A stretch of 64,000 bases of DNA from Paenibacillus doosanensis (GCF_025060755.1 NZ_JANYUY010000022.1:48577-112576); one strand, 5' to 3'; shown: positions 45,082 to 56,789, numbered from the stretch's first letter. Numbers and translations are program-made. Notes: a model not told the origin generated them from the sequence alone.

Positions 45082-46090
45082 TAATATCATCTCCTCCACC
45101 GCGGGCAATGATGATCTCGCCGGCCTCTTCTAGGCGGCGAATGGTAGCAACGATACGGGTCTGCGCCTCTTCCACGTCGCGAAGACGTACAGGACCCATA
45201 AATTCCATTTCTTCCTTGAACGTTTCGGCCATCCGTTTGGACATGTTTTTGAATATGGCGTCGCGCACTTCCTCGCTGGCCACCTTAAGCGCCAGCTGCA
45301 AATCGGCGTTTTCGATATCCCGGATAATTCGCTGGATGGAACGGTTGTCGATGTTGACGATATCTTCGAACACGAACATTCTTTTCTTGATTTCTTCCGC
45401 AAGCTCCGGATCTTGAATTTCCAGCGAATCCAGAATCGTCCGTTCCGTTCCGCGGTCGACGCCGTTTAGAATTTGAACGATGGCTGCGATACCGCCGGCA
45501 TTGGTATAATCCTGGGTAACGGTCGCCGACAGCTTTTGCTCCAGCACCCGCTCGACTTGGCTGATCACTTCCGGCGAAGTGCTGTCCATCAAGGCGATCC
45601 GTTTGGCGACGTCCGCCTGTTTGTCCTGAGGGAGCGAGGACAATATGATCGACGACTGCTCCGGCTGCAAATAGGCGAGAACCAATGCTATCGTTTGCGA
45701 ATTTTCGTTTTGAATGAAGTTTAGTATTTGAGCCGGGTCCGCTTTCCTTGCGAAGTCAAACGGTCTGACCTGCAAAGTGGCCGTCAGCCGGTTAATAATA
45801 TCCAGCGCTTTTTGCGAACCAAGAGCTTTTTCCAAAATATCCTTGGCATAGGCGATGCCGCCCTGGGAAATGAACTCCTGAGCCAAGCAAATTTGATGAA
45901 ATTCGGCTAAAATCGCATCTTTCTCTACGCTATCGACTTTTCTTACGTTCGCAATCTCTAAAGTCAGCTGTTCGATTTCCTCATCGCGCAGATGCTTGAA
46001 AATTTGGGCCGACACCTCCGGTCCCAGGCTGATCAACAGAATGGCGGCTTTTTGTCGCCCTGTTAAAACTTGCTGCTGAACTTTAGCCAA
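45074..46090 (-). CDS. fliG: flagellar motor switch protein FliG
   Basis: C-ring protein that links the MS ring (FliF) to the stator. Three FliG domains: N-terminal LTGRQKAAILLISLGPEVSA, middle ALVLAYLQPEQSSIILSSLP and C-terminal ADLQLALKVASEEVRDAIFK with MSKRMAETFKEEMEFMGPVR, where torque-generating charged residues lie. 338 residues. The start is TTG at 46090 behind AGAGGTG. Follows fliF by 11 bases. Confidence 0.98.
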   Translation of the reverse strand: MAKVQQQVLTGRQKAAILLISLGPEVSAQIFKHLRDEEIEQLTLEIANVRKVDSVEKDAILAEFHQICLAQEFISQGGIAYAKDILEKALGSQKALDIINRLTATLQVRPFDFARKADPAQILNFIQNENSQTIALVLAYLQPEQSSIILSSLPQDKQADVAKRIALMDSTSPEVISQVERVLEQKLSATVTQDYTNAGGIAAIVQILNGVDRGTERTILDSLEIQDPELAEEIKKRMFVFEDIVNIDNRSIQRIIRDIENADLQLALKVASEEVRDAIFKNMSKRMAETFKEEMEFMGPVRLRDVEEAQTRIVATIRRLEEAGEIIIARGGGDDIIV

Positions 46091-46101
46091 TCGTTACACC
46101 T

Positions 46102-47694
46102 CTATTCATCGACCAACCAAGTGCGAAGCAAGTTGACGAATTCCTCCGGCTTTTTCTTGGCCAAGGTTTCCAGCTGCTTGCGGACTTGATTATCATTGGT
46201 CACATTATCAATATCAATGGTCGGAAACTCCAGCTTGGCCGGTTCTGCTTCCAGTTCGTCCGCCTCTTCTTGTCTTGCCTTGCGCTTTCTAATCCATAAA
46301 TATCCGCCTCCGGCGAGCAGCGCCAGTGCCACGCCGCCAAGCGCGCCATAGAGCAGCATCGAGTTGGCATCGGCCGTTTGTCCCGTTTGCGGTCTTGCGA
46401 ACGAATGGGCGAATACCGTTACTTTCTTGGCCAGATCTTCGTCCGTCAGCGTCTGCTTGCTATCGGCAAGCGCCGCCCGCACGACATTGACCAGTATTTG
46501 CTGCACCGCATCCTTCGTTTCTTGCGTCAGCGTATTCGGATCATCCGGATTAGGCGGCTCGATTCCGACGTTGATCGTTAGATCCTTAACGACATAAGGC
46601 GTTGAAATAATATCGTTCGTAATCCGGTTCACTTCGGAATTGACGGTCCGCTGCAGCTCTTCCGAATTGGATTTGCCGTTGCTGTTGCTTCCGGGATAAC
46701 CCGGAACGTCGGTTTGACCGGTGCCTGCGACCCCGCCGGCTGCCGGCGAATTGTCGCTCGTATAGTTCTTTTGGATTTCCTGAACGGAAATTTCCAGACC
46801 TTTCTGGTCCACCGTATTCGGAGCGGTGACGAGCTGCTGATGGCTGTTCATCTGGTCAAAGTTCATCGTAGAGAATACTTGCACGATGACTTTGTCTTTT
46901 CCGAGAATGGCTCCCAGCATCTGCTGAACATTCTTTTGAACGTCCGTTTTAAACTGGTTGTTGATTTCAAAGTTTTGCAGCGCAGCGCTGCTGCTTGTGA
47001 TATTTCCTTGCGCTTTGGAATATTCCAGCGGTTCGCCGTTCTGATCGGAAATCGTAATATTCTCTATAGGCAACCCTTTGACGCTATGAGAGACCAGGTT
47101 GTACATCGTATCGATTTTGGCCTGATCTAAACTGTACCCTTGCTTCAGATTAACGACGACGGAAGCGGAAGCTTTGTCCTTATCCGCATCTTTAGGAAGA
47201 AACACGCTTTCTTCCGGAATGTTAATAAGCACTTTCGAGCTGCTGACGGCCGTGTTGGAGTTGATCAGCTGCTGCAGTTCGCCTTGAACCGCGTTTATGT
47301 ATTTGACGTTAAACTCTTTATCCGTGGTGCCGAACGTGCTGCTCTGCGCAAAGGAGCCGTAGCCGATATTCCCCGTTTTGTTCAGTCCCTGCGATTCCAC
47401 AGCCAGCTTCACATTGGCCACTTCGCTGCGGGGAACTCCGATGCTTTTGCCGTCGTCGCTCAGCTGATACGGAATTTTGGCGCTGTCCAGATAGCCCTTG
47501 ATAGCCGCCGCATCGCTTGGCTGCAAATCGGTGTATGCCAAGGCGTACTCCGTCTTTGAAAAATTATAACTGATTATACCTATCGTCAATGTGACAAGAA
47601 TCACTGTAGCTACAAAAGTAATCTTCTGCGTTTTACTGAATTGATTCCAGTATTGCCTTACTCGATTCCAATACTGGGTTATATTCTCGTTCAC
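46102..47694 (-). CDS. fliF: flagellar MS-ring protein FliF
   Basis: Forms the membrane ring on which the flagellum is built. N-terminal membrane segment (ITFVATVILVTLTIGIISYN), the ring-building motifs YALAYTDLQPSDAAAIKGYL and KIPYQLSDDGKSIGVPRSEV, NIPEESVFLPKDADKDKASA, a Ser/Gly-rich loop near 330-350, a second membrane segment (LLYGALGGVALALLAGGGYL) and a C-terminal FliG-binding tail. 530 residues. The start is a GTG at 47694. Confidence 0.98.
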   Translation of the reverse strand: MNENITQYWNRVRQYWNQFSKTQKITFVATVILVTLTIGIISYNFSKTEYALAYTDLQPSDAAAIKGYLDSAKIPYQLSDDGKSIGVPRSEVANVKLAVESQGLNKTGNIGYGSFAQSSTFGTTDKEFNVKYINAVQGELQQLINSNTAVSSSKVLINIPEESVFLPKDADKDKASASVVVNLKQGYSLDQAKIDTMYNLVSHSVKGLPIENITISDQNGEPLEYSKAQGNITSSSAALQNFEINNQFKTDVQKNVQQMLGAILGKDKVIVQVFSTMNFDQMNSHQQLVTAPNTVDQKGLEISVQEIQKNYTSDNSPAAGGVAGTGQTDVPGYPGSNSNGKSNSEELQRTVNSEVNRITNDIISTPYVVKDLTINVGIEPPNPDDPNTLTQETKDAVQQILVNVVRAALADSKQTLTDEDLAKKVTVFAHSFARPQTGQTADANSMLLYGALGGVALALLAGGGYLWIRKRKARQEEADELEAEPAKLEFPTIDIDNVTNDNQVRKQLETLAKKKPEEFVNLLRTWLVDE

Positions 47695-47740
47695 TATTCC
47701 ACCCCATCTAAAAGACCGTCGCTGGTAATCTTAAATACGA

Positions 47741-48040
47741 CTATACTTGCATTCTCATCATTTCCTGATAGGCCTCGACGGCTTTATTGCGAACTTGAAC
47801 GGTCAGTTCAAGTCCCAAAGAAGCTTTTTCCGACTCGATCATCAGCTGATGTACGTCCGAAATTTGCCCTTTGGCAAATTGGTCGTTGAGTGCATCCACC
47901 TTTTGCTGCTGTTCATTCAGCTTATTGATGGCGTCGTTCAAAAATTTCCCGAACTGGTCCGATAACTCCGATGCGCTTGCGCTTTTCGATGTTGGTTGGG
48001 TGATGTTTTGCAAAGGCTGCATAGCCAGTTTTTGAATCAT
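47741..48040 (-). CDS. fliE: flagellar hook-basal body complex protein FliE
   Basis: Junction protein between the MS ring and rod. 99 residues: FGKFLNDAINKLNEQQQKVD and IESEKASLGLELTVQVRNKA, then VEAYQEMMRMQV at the C-terminus, the conserved FliE ending. ATG at 48040 with AAGGAG upstream. Lies between flgC and fliF. Confidence 0.97.
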   Translation of the reverse strand: MIQKLAMQPLQNITQPTSKSASASELSDQFGKFLNDAINKLNEQQQKVDALNDQFAKGQISDVHQLMIESEKASLGLELTVQVRNKAVEAYQEMMRMQV

Positions 48041-48061
48041 AACGAATTCTCCTTTTCAATA

Positions 48062-48508
48062 TTATTTGCCGATCTCCAGCGCCTTGCCAATCAAAGCTTT
48101 CGAAGCGTTGAGCGCCGTTACATTCGCTTCATAAGAACGTGTAGCAGAAATCATATCTACCATTTCCTTAAGCACGTCAACATTCGGCATCATAACAAAC
48201 CCATTCTCATCAGCATCGGGATGCGTCGGATTGTAAACCTGCTTAAAGGGAGAAGTATCATCAGTGACCTTCGTCACTCTCACCCCTTCTCCGGCCGTAT
48301 TCGACTGTGCGTTTTGCAGCGCCTGTTCGAAAGTTGGCTGTTTAGGCTCGATCGTCACTAATTTGCGTTGGTACGGAACCCATTTTCCGTTAACCATCCG
48401 GGCCCGGGTCGAGTCCGCGTTTGCTATATTGGAAGAAATCACGTCCATCCGAAAGCGCTGCGCCGTTAAGGCGGAAGAACTGATATCAAAACCGTTCGTA
48501 AGTTTCAT
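48062..48508 (-). CDS. flgC: flagellar proximal rod protein FlgC
   Basis: Rod component. N-terminal DISSSALTAQRFRMDVISSN and IANADSTRARMVNG; C-terminal PNVDVLKEMVDMISATRSYE followed by ANVTALNASKALIGKALEIG. 148 residues as expected. ATG at 48508; flgB ends 3 bases upstream. Confidence 0.98.
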   Translation of the reverse strand: MKLTNGFDISSSALTAQRFRMDVISSNIANADSTRARMVNGKWVPYQRKLVTIEPKQPTFEQALQNAQSNTAGEGVRVTKVTDDTSPFKQVYNPTHPDADENGFVMMPNVDVLKEMVDMISATRSYEANVTALNASKALIGKALEIGK

Positions 48509-48511
48509 AAA

Positions 48512-48916
48512 TTAGCCTCTCCCTCCGATCGCGGTTCTCGCTTTTTTGATTTCGCTGTTTACTTGCTGAACCATGACGTTGTAACGCAGTTGGTTTTTCG
48601 CCATTAAGGACATCTCATAGTCGATATCCACATTGTTCAAGTTATTGTTAATCGCCGAGTTATTGTCTTTAACGATCTGCGGCTCAGGAGTCGCCGGGCG
48701 TCCGATATAGAAGTGACGCGGATCCGTTCTAAACCCTTGCAGGTTCGCAGTACCGTTCAGCTCGTTTTGCAGAAGTTCTTCAAACCGTACGTCGGACCTT
48801 TTAAAATACGGCGTATCCACATTAGCGATATTGTCCGCTATGACTCTCTGCCGCATCGTAGCCGCGTCCAGCGTGCGTTCCATTTGATTAAATACCGGCT
48901 TATTCAGAATATTCAT
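48512..48916 (-). CDS. flgB: flagellar proximal rod protein FlgB
   Basis: First gene of the fla/che operon. 134 residues with the rod signature QRVIADNIANVDTPYFKRSD and the C-terminal DYEMSLMAKNQLRYNVMVQQ. ATG at 48916 has only a weak ribosome site (AGGTAGGA), while a strong AAAGGAGG lies 60 bases upstream in front of a five-codon upstream reading frame. The AT-rich region before it (48917-49080) should contain the operon promoter, but I see no convincing -35/-10 pair. Confidence 0.98.
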   Translation of the reverse strand: MNILNKPVFNQMERTLDAATMRQRVIADNIANVDTPYFKRSDVRFEELLQNELNGTANLQGFRTDPRHFYIGRPATPEPQIVKDNNSAINNNLNNVDIDYEMSLMAKNQLRYNVMVQQVNSEIKKARTAIGGRG

Positions 48917-48955
48917 GCCCTATCCTACCTTCGCGGTGATGTTAAATTACATTAT

Positions 48956-48984
48956 TCAACAGCTTGGCTGCATTATCCTCCTTT
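48956..48984 (-). promoter_or_regulatory. strong ribosome site with five-codon leader ORF upstream of flgB
   Basis: On the minus strand AAAGGAGGATAATG is followed by codons for Met-Gln-Pro-Ser-Cys and a TGA stop. The ATG is 57 bases from the flgB ATG, in frame but closed by that stop. It could be a leader peptide or a relic of a longer flgB start. Confidence 0.35.
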
Positions 48985-49084
48985 CTTCGACATAATAATC
49001 GAAAAATAATATGACTATTTGGAAGAATATGTAGTCGCTCAGAACTATTTCTATATTGAAGAAATATGAAAATTATTACAATAT

Positions 49085-49115
49085 GAAAAAAGCCCTATAT
49101 TTGCAATATAGGGCT
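49085..49115 (-). terminator. intrinsic terminator after codY
   Basis: An 11-bp perfect stem, AGCCCTATATT and AATATAGGGCT, with a 3-base loop and six T on the minus strand, 18 bases after the codY stop. It isolates hslVU-codY from the fla/che operon, so the latter needs its own promoter. Confidence 0.93.
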
Positions 49116-49132
49116 TAGAACCTGTGATTTTA

Positions 49133-49909
49133 TTATATTTTTACACTTTGAATGCCGCTGATCAATTGGTCGTTTAGTACCCTTATATAGGTCCCTTTCA
49201 TGCCCAAAGACCGTGTTTCGATGACTCCGGCGCTTTCCAGTTTTCGCAGCGCGTTAACAATTACCGACCGCGTTATTCCGACACGATCTGCGATTTTGCT
49301 CGCAACGAGCAAACCTTCCGAGCCTTCCAGCTGCTCGAAAATATGCTCCATCGCCTCAAGCTCGCTAAACGACAGCGAACCGACGGCCACCTGCACAACC
49401 GCCTTGCTGCGCGCTTCTATCTCGATCTGCTCGGCCTTCTCCCGCAATATTTCCATCGCGACGACCGTCGATCCGTATTCCGCTACGATCAGATCGTCAT
49501 CGATAAATCCGCCGCCCTCGCGGCGGGTCAATATTAGCGTGCCCAGGCGGTCTCCGCCTCCGATCACCGGTACGATCGTAATATAGATGCCGTTCTCGGC
49601 CAGTCTCTCGCCGAATACGTTATAGTCGCTAAGCGCATTCATATTGGAGGAAGTTTCCTCCACTTTCAGCAGCAGCTGGTTGTATTCAGGCGGAAACCGG
49701 TTATCGGACAGCACCGATTCGCCCGCTCCATCTCCCAGTTCCAGGCGCGTCAGCGCCTTGCCGAGCACCTTCCCTTTGCGGCTGACGACAAATATATCGG
49801 ATTGCAAAATATCGCTCAAAACCTCCGCCATATTCATAAAGCTGACCGGGTTACCCGCTTCCTTTTGCAATAATTTGTTCAATCTTCTTGTCTTCGTTAA
49901 CAATGTCAT
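49133..49909 (-). CDS. codY: GTP-sensing global repressor CodY
   Basis: DNA-binding repressor activated by GTP and branched-chain amino acids. The N-terminal GAF domain (about 1-155) opens [20 protein letters not shown]; the C-terminal winged helix carries [20 protein letters not shown] and [20 protein letters not shown], the characteristic helix-turn-helix. 258 residues. ATG at 49909 with GGGAGG eight bases upstream; eight extra codons upstream are not used. In B. subtilis CodY represses fla/che, the next operon downstream here. Confidence 0.98.
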   Translation of the reverse strand: MTLLTKTRRLNKLLQKEAGNPVSFMNMAEVLSDILQSDIFVVSRKGKVLGKALTRLELGDGAGESVLSDNRFPPEYNQLLLKVEETSSNMNALSDYNVFGERLAENGIYITIVPVIGGGDRLGTLILTRREGGGFIDDDLIVAEYGSTVVAMEILREKAEQIEIEARSKAVVQVAVGSLSFSELEAMEHIFEQLEGSEGLLVASKIADRVGITRSVIVNALRKLESAGVIETRSLGMKGTYIRVLNDQLISGIQSVKI

Positions 49910-49958
49910 GATACTGCCTCCCAAAGCGACCAACCGTTTGAAATGTATGCTGCGTCGT

Positions 49959-51356
<1,398 letters not shown>

Positions 51357-51378
51357 GAGAGTACCTCCTCTTTGTCTT

Positions 51379-51924
51379 CTACTCGATTTCTTCCACTATA
51401 ATATTATGATTCGTAAATACGCAAATTTCGGCGGCCATCGTAAGCGCCGCATGCGCGATTTCTTTGGCGCTCATATTTGGAGCGTACCTGGTAAGCGCTC
51501 TTCCGGCAGCCAAGGCAAAGCTTCCGCCCGAGCCTATCGCCAATATGCCGTCGTCCGGCTCGATAATTTCCCCGTTTCCGGAAATCAGCAGCACGTAGTT
51601 CAAGTCCATAACGATCATCATCGCTTCCAGCCTGCGCAGCACCCGGTCGGAACGCCAATCCTTCGCAAGCTCCACCGCCGAACGCTGTAAATTGCCGTGA
51701 TGCTCCTCAAGCTTAGCTTCGAACTTCTCGAATAACGTTATCGCGTCGGCAACCGATCCCGCGAAGCCCGCAATGACTTTGCCGCGATATAAACGCCGGA
51801 CTTTTTTGGCCGAATTTTTCATCACCATGCTGTTGCCGAAAGTAACCTGGCCGTCGCCGGCAATGGCTCCTTTACCTTGGTGACGGATAGCGAAGATCGT
51901 CGTCGCGTGAAAGGTTTGTTCCAT
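51379..51924 (-). CDS. hslV: HslV/ClpQ protease catalytic subunit
   Basis: Proteasome-like N-terminal nucleophile peptidase. Core [20 protein letters not shown] and [20 protein letters not shown]; then [20 protein letters not shown]. 181 residues. The protein starts [12 protein letters not shown]: relative to E. coli HslV there are extra residues before the Thr-Thr, as in B. subtilis ClpQ, but position 2 is Glu instead of the Ser found there. Exposure of a Thr nucleophile would require removal of three (Thr4) or six (Thr7) residues. First gene of hslV-hslU-codY. Confidence 0.97.
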   Translation of the reverse strand: MEQTFHATTIFAIRHQGKGAIAGDGQVTFGNSMVMKNSAKKVRRLYRGKVIAGFAGSVADAITLFEKFEAKLEEHHGNLQRSAVELAKDWRSDRVLRRLEAMMIVMDLNYVLLISGNGEIIEPDDGILAIGSGGSFALAAGRALTRYAPNMSAKEIAHAALTMAAEICVFTNHNIIVEEIE

Positions 51925-51975
51925 AAAAGCGATACCTCCAAATGGGTGAAGAATTCGGCATAACAGGCACTCAAT

Positions 51976-52027
51976 AGAAAAACCTCGTTCGAGGACGCAC
52001 TAACAGAGCAGCCGCGATGCAGAGGTT
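51976..52027 (-). promoter_or_regulatory. alternative hairpins with T-run in the hslV leader
   Basis: On the minus strand CCTCGAACGAGG is followed by TTTTTC, a small terminator-like hairpin. The same GAGGTT arm can instead pair with AACCTC about 35 bases upstream (52022-52027). Two mutually exclusive pairings before a U-tract, 50-100 bases ahead of hslV, suggest an attenuator; it may also simply end the trmFO transcript. Confidence 0.4.
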
Positions 52028-52111
52028 CCATTAACAATGTATATCTAGCTGGTACATAATCTTATAGTTCAGGCTGTTTCAAAACAAGATTATAGTATCA
52101 TAGTACAGCTT

Positions 52112-53440
52112 TTACTTACAAGTGAAATTGTATTCGTTTTGGGAAAAATTCTGAATTTTCTCAATTGCACGCAAGGCAATTTTTTCGTATCGTACCTTTT
52201 TCACTTTAACCTTCTCGTCAAGCGGCGGCAGCAGTCCGAAGTTGGCGTTCATCGGCTGAAAATGTTTAAAATCCGCGGTCGTAATGTAATGAGCCATGCT
52301 GCCGAGCGTCGTGTCCGGAGGAAGCACGAGACAATCCAGACCTTTGGCGTAACGCGCCGCATTCATGCCCGCGATCAGACCGGAAGCCGCCGATTCGACA
52401 TAGCCCTCCACGCCGGTCATCTGTCCGGCAAAAAACAAATTGTCGCGCTTCAAAAACTGATACGTAGGCTTCAGCAGCTTGGGAGAGTTGATAAACGTAT
52501 TGCGGTGCATGACGCCGTACCGGACAAACTCGGCGTTCTCTAAGCCGGGAATGAGCGAAAATACCCGCTTCTGCTCGCCCCACTTCAGATGCGTCTGAAA
52601 TCCTACCAGATTGTACAGCGTGCCTGCGGCGTTATCCTGGCGCAATTGCACGACGGCATAGGGAAGCTCGTTCGTATGCGGGTTGATCAAGCCTACCGGC
52701 TTCATAGGGCCGTACAAGGCTGTTTGCTTGCCGCGCCTTGCCATCACTTCGATCGGCATACAGCCTTCGAAATAAATCTCTTTCTCAAACTCTTTGACCG
52801 GAGCCACTTCCGCCGAAATGAGAGCCTCATAGAAGATATTAAACTCTTCTTCGGTCATCGGGCAATTCAAATAAGCGGCTTCCCCTTTGTCGTAACGCGA
52901 AGCGAGATACACCTTGCTCATATCGATGGAATCCTTCTCGACGATAGGAGCCGCTGCATCGTAAAAATACAAATATTGTTCGCCCATCAGCGACTGCAGA
53001 TGCGCGGAAAGAGCCGGCGAGGTAAGAGGACCGGTAGCCACGACCGTAATGCCTTCCGGCAAATCTTGAAGCTCTTCGTTGCGCACTTCGATGAGCGGAT
53101 GATTGCGCAGCATCGAAGTCACCTCGGCCGAGAAGCCTTCGCGGTCAACAGCCAGCGCTCCGCCGGCGGGAACGGCATGCTTGTCCGCACAGCGCAAAAT
53201 GAGCGAATTCAAAATGCGCATTTCTTCCTTAAGAACGCCGACGGCGTTGGTGAGCCCGTTGGCGCGCAGCGAGTTGCTGCACACCAGCTCGGCGAATTGA
53301 TCGGAAATATGCGCCGGCGTTTTACGCACCGGACGCATTTCGTATAAAATCACAGGCACGCCCTGGCTGGCGATTTGCCATGCGGCTTCGCTGCCAGCCA
53401 GTCCGGCTCCGATAACGGTAACTTTCGGTGTCTCTGACAA
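52112..53440 (-). CDS. trmFO: folate-dependent tRNA (m5U54) methyltransferase TrmFO
   Basis: FAD enzyme using methylene-THF to methylate U54 in the tRNA T-loop (formerly Gid). FAD motif [20 protein letters not shown] at the N-terminus; then [40 protein letters not shown] and [16 protein letters not shown]. 443 residues from the TTG at 53440, which has AGGAGG upstream; the reading frame stays open a further 66 codons into topA but without any ribosome site. In Bacillus the next gene is codV (xerC); here it is hslV. Confidence 0.96.
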   Translation of the reverse strand: MSETPKVTVIGAGLAGSEAAWQIASQGVPVILYEMRPVRKTPAHISDQFAELVCSNSLRANGLTNAVGVLKEEMRILNSLILRCADKHAVPAGGALAVDREGFSAEVTSMLRNHPLIEVRNEELQDLPEGITVVATGPLTSPALSAHLQSLMGEQYLYFYDAAAPIVEKDSIDMSKVYLASRYDKGEAAYLNCPMTEEEFNIFYEALISAEVAPVKEFEKEIYFEGCMPIEVMARRGKQTALYGPMKPVGLINPHTNELPYAVVQLRQDNAAGTLYNLVGFQTHLKWGEQKRVFSLIPGLENAEFVRYGVMHRNTFINSPKLLKPTYQFLKRDNLFFAGQMTGVEGYVESAASGLIAGMNAARYAKGLDCLVLPPDTTLGSMAHYITTADFKHFQPMNANFGLLPPLDEKVKVKKVRYEKIALRAIEKIQNFSQNEYNFTCK

Positions 53441-53471
53441 AATGATTGGCCTCCTGAAACAATTACTTAAG

Positions 53472-55556
53472 TTATTCTTTTTCCTGCACTTCGTCCTTAA
53501 AATCGCATTGGATGCATTGGTGGAACACGCCGTTCTTGTTCCGTTTCTCGATAAGCATCGATCCGCATTTCGGACAAGGCTGGCCGACCGGCTTATCCCA
53601 GGATACGAATTCGCATTCGGGATAGCGATCGCAGCCATAGAACACGCGGCCTTTTTTACTGCGGCGCTCGATGATCTTCCCTTCTTTGCAGCTCGGACAC
53701 GTCACGCCGATATCTTTGACGATCGGTTTCGTGTTGCGGCAATCCGGAAATCCCGAGCAAGCTAGAAACTTGCCGAACCGGCCCATCTTATAAACGAGAT
53801 GACGGCCGCATTTCTCGCAAATCTCATCGGAAACTTCATCCTGAATCTCGATCTTCTCCATTTCCTCTTCCGCCACTTCCAGCCGCTTCTCGAAAGATAC
53901 ATAGAAGGAATTGAGTACCTTCACCCAATCTTCCTTACCTTCTTCTACATGGTCGAGCTCCTCTTCCATATGGGCGGTAAACTCGACGTCGAGGATTTCC
54001 GGAAAAAATTCGATCATCTGCTGAATGACCAGCTCGCCGAGCTCGGTCGGAATAAACTTCTTCTCTTCTATCGCCACATAACCGCGTTTTTGAATCGTTT
54101 CGAGCGTGGGCGCGTAAGTGCTCGGACGGCCGATTCCCATTTCTTCCAGCGCGCGGACCAGCCGGGCTTCCGTATAGCGCGGGGGCGGCTGCGTGAAATG
54201 CTGCTTCGGATCGATCTGCTTCCGCTTCACTTTATCTCCATGTTTCAGAGGAGGCAGCAGCTTATCTTCTTCCGTCGTCCCGTCGTCATTGCCTTCCACA
54301 TAGACCTTCATAAAGCCTGGAAACTTCATTTTGGAACCGACCGCGCGGAATACCGTATCTCCCGCCGCAATGTCGACCGTCATCGTATCCAGAACGGCCG
54401 AAGCCATCTGGCTCGCCACGAACCGTTCCCACACCAGCTTATACAAGCGGAATTGATCCCGGCTCAAATGCTCCTTGATGTGCTCCGGCTCCCGCAGCAC
54501 CGAGCTCGGACGGATCGCTTCGTGCGCGTCCTGGGCGTTGGCGGCTTTCTTGATGTATACCCGCGGCGTTTCGGGATAATAGGCTTCCCCATATTTTTGC
54601 ACGATAAATTGCTGCGCTTCTTCCTGAGCAACCGGCGAAATTCTCGTCGAGTCCGTACGCATGTAAGTAATCAAACCTACGGTTCCTTCGCTCCCGAGAT
54701 CGATTCCTTCATATAATTGCTGCGCAACCGACATTGTCTTGGAAGCGCGGAAGTTGAGCTTCCGGGCGGCCTCCTGCTGCAGCGAGCTCGTAATAAACGG
54801 CGGCGAAGGATTGCGAAGCCGCTCCTTCTCCCTTACCTCGCCGACAACGAACTCCGCTTTTTCCAGTCCCGCCAAAATTTCGTTGACTTCCTGCTGATTG
54901 GACAGCTCCTTCTTCTCGCCTTTCAGGCTGTGAAACTTCGCTTCGAATTCGGAGCTGCCTGCCTGCAGCTTGGCGGTAATCGTCCAATACTCTTCCGGCA
55001 CGAACGCCTTGATCTCGTTCTCGCGGTCGTACACGAGCTTGACGGCTACCGATTGCACGCGGCCGGCCGACAGCCCTTTCTTGACTTTCTTCCAGAGCAG
55101 CGGGCTGATCTTGTATCCTACCAGCCGGTCGAGAATACGGCGCGCTTGCTGCGCGTTGACGAGATCGAGATTGATTTTGCGCGGCGTCTTGAACGCATCC
55201 TTAACCGCCTGCTTCGTAATCTCGTTGAACACGACGCGACAGGCGTCGGTTTCTTCCAGCTCCAAATAATGAGCCAAATGCCAGGCGATAGCTTCCCCTT
55301 CGCGATCAGGGTCAGCCGCCAGATATACTTTTTTTACTTTTTTGCGGGCGTCTTTCAGTTCCTTAAGGACGGAGCCTTTGCCTCGGATGGTAATATACTT
55401 CGGTTCAAAATTTTTCTGTATCTCAACACCGATTTGGCTTTTCGGAAGATCGCGAATATGGCCCATGGATGCCTTGACGATAAACTTGCTGCCCAAATAT
55501 TTGCCGATAGTTTTGGCTTTTGCGGGTGACTCCACAATGACTAGCGAATCTGCCAT
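53472..55556 (-). CDS. topA: DNA topoisomerase I
   Basis: Type IA topoisomerase that relaxes negative supercoils. Toprim domain [20 protein letters not shown] and [20 protein letters not shown]; catalytic Tyr in [16 protein letters not shown] near residue 300; [20 protein letters not shown]. Three C-terminal zinc fingers of the four-Cys kind: [29 protein letters not shown] with GCDRYPEC, and CPKCGSML with CIQC. 694 residues from the ATG at 55556 behind GGGGGAAGG. It lies between dprA and trmFO. Confidence 0.98.
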   Translation of the reverse strand: MADSLVIVESPAKAKTIGKYLGSKFIVKASMGHIRDLPKSQIGVEIQKNFEPKYITIRGKGSVLKELKDARKKVKKVYLAADPDREGEAIAWHLAHYLELEETDACRVVFNEITKQAVKDAFKTPRKINLDLVNAQQARRILDRLVGYKISPLLWKKVKKGLSAGRVQSVAVKLVYDRENEIKAFVPEEYWTITAKLQAGSSEFEAKFHSLKGEKKELSNQQEVNEILAGLEKAEFVVGEVREKERLRNPSPPFITSSLQQEAARKLNFRASKTMSVAQQLYEGIDLGSEGTVGLITYMRTDSTRISPVAQEEAQQFIVQKYGEAYYPETPRVYIKKAANAQDAHEAIRPSSVLREPEHIKEHLSRDQFRLYKLVWERFVASQMASAVLDTMTVDIAAGDTVFRAVGSKMKFPGFMKVYVEGNDDGTTEEDKLLPPLKHGDKVKRKQIDPKQHFTQPPPRYTEARLVRALEEMGIGRPSTYAPTLETIQKRGYVAIEEKKFIPTELGELVIQQMIEFFPEILDVEFTAHMEEELDHVEEGKEDWVKVLNSFYVSFEKRLEVAEEEMEKIEIQDEVSDEICEKCGRHLVYKMGRFGKFLACSGFPDCRNTKPIVKDIGVTCPSCKEGKIIERRSKKGRVFYGCDRYPECEFVSWDKPVGQPCPKCGSMLIEKRNKNGVFHQCIQCDFKDEVQEKE

Positions 55557-55599
55557 AGGCGTCCTTCCCCCTTCATTTATCATTATTTATCTACTATCT

Positions 55600-56703
55600 T
55601 TAACATATAGCATATACAGAACCTGGCAATTGTTTCACTCGTTTTGTCATTAGTAAATTTAACAGAACTGAATGCAAATGTCCAAATGTAAATTGGCTTT
55701 GTACCAGCAATTCGTCAATCGAAAGCGGCTGATTCTGCAGCAGATCGACGACGGTCTGCTCGTCGGAGGATAGAGGAGGCTGCACAGGAGAGTTTACTTT
55801 AATGTGCGCCATTGTGTCCAGACATATCCAATGCGGGTACTCTTCCAATATATCCTCGGCGCAGGTGACCAGCTTGGCTCCCTGCTTGATCAGAGCCAAC
55901 GTTCCTTGGCTTTTGGGGGAATAAATCGGGCCCGGCACGGCATAAACGTCCCGCGATTCCTCCAGCGCCTGATCCGCCGTTATAAGAGATCCGCTCCTCA
56001 AAGCGGCTTCGATGACAAGAATCCCTTGGCTCAACCCGGCAATAATCCGGTTGCGCTGCGGGAACAAACCCGGATGCGGCTTCGTCTGCAAAGGATATTC
56101 GCTCAGCAGCAGCCCATCCCTGGCAATGCGCTCATAAAGCAGCTTGTTCTCGGGAGGATACACCTCATCTATGCTGCAGCCTAAGACGGCGACCGTGCTT
56201 CCGGCTTCCTTAAGCGCTCCTTCGTGCGCAGCGCTGTCGATTCCTCTCGCCAGACCGCTAATCACGCACGCTCCGGCCGATGCAAGCGATTGCGATAATT
56301 GCTCCGCCGCTTTGCGCCCGTACACCGTCGGCGTGCGAGTCCCTACGACTCCAATGCCAAGCCGCTCCAGCAGCGAGACGGAGCCCCGGTAATACAGCAC
56401 CCACGGCGGCTGCGCCGTCTGCTTCAGCAGCTCCGGATAACGCTCATCGAATATCGTCATGATCCCGATCTCTCTGCTTCGGTACGCATCCAGCAGCGAT
56501 TCTGCGGCGCGCTCGTCCCATCGGCGCATCGCAGCCGCAAGCTTCTCCGCGCGGGAAGCCGACAGGCCAAGCCCCTGCCAATCCGCCGCTTCGAGAGCAA
56601 GCGGTTCGGTCAGATCGGGGAACCGGCTTACGATGCGCTCCATCGTTTTCCAGCCTATCCCTTCCATATGGTGAAGCGCAATTAGAATGGTTCTATTGTT
56701 CAT
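55600..56703 (-). CDS. dprA: DNA processing protein DprA (Smf)
   Basis: Loads RecA onto incoming single-stranded DNA during transformation. N-terminal helix-hairpin-helix/SAM-like region (ALHHMEGIGWKTMERIVSRF), then the Rossmann-like core with GVVGTRTPTVYGRKAAEQLS, GACVISGLARGIDSAAHEGA and LFPQRNRIIAGLSQGILVIE. C-terminal winged helix QPLSIDELLVQSQFTFGHLH. 367 residues. ATG at 56703. Together with comM, an ATPase implicated in transformation in other bacteria, it suggests competence capacity. Confidence 0.97.
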   Translation of the reverse strand: MNNRTILIALHHMEGIGWKTMERIVSRFPDLTEPLALEAADWQGLGLSASRAEKLAAAMRRWDERAAESLLDAYRSREIGIMTIFDERYPELLKQTAQPPWVLYYRGSVSLLERLGIGVVGTRTPTVYGRKAAEQLSQSLASAGACVISGLARGIDSAAHEGALKEAGSTVAVLGCSIDEVYPPENKLLYERIARDGLLLSEYPLQTKPHPGLFPQRNRIIAGLSQGILVIEAALRSGSLITADQALEESRDVYAVPGPIYSPKSQGTLALIKQGAKLVTCAEDILEEYPHWICLDTMAHIKVNSPVQPPLSSDEQTVVDLLQNQPLSIDELLVQSQFTFGHLHSVLLNLLMTKRVKQLPGSVYAIC

Positions 56704-56789
56704 CTAGTATATATCACTCCTTCGTCAAGAACAACTTTTGTGAATTTTATCGTAAGATGCAGCTCATTCCTTCCGCGGTTTCCCGGCCG

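Noticed and set aside
53441..53638. 66-codon extension of trmFO
   Set aside because: It lies within topA and has no ribosome site; the FAD motif starts right after the TTG at 53440.
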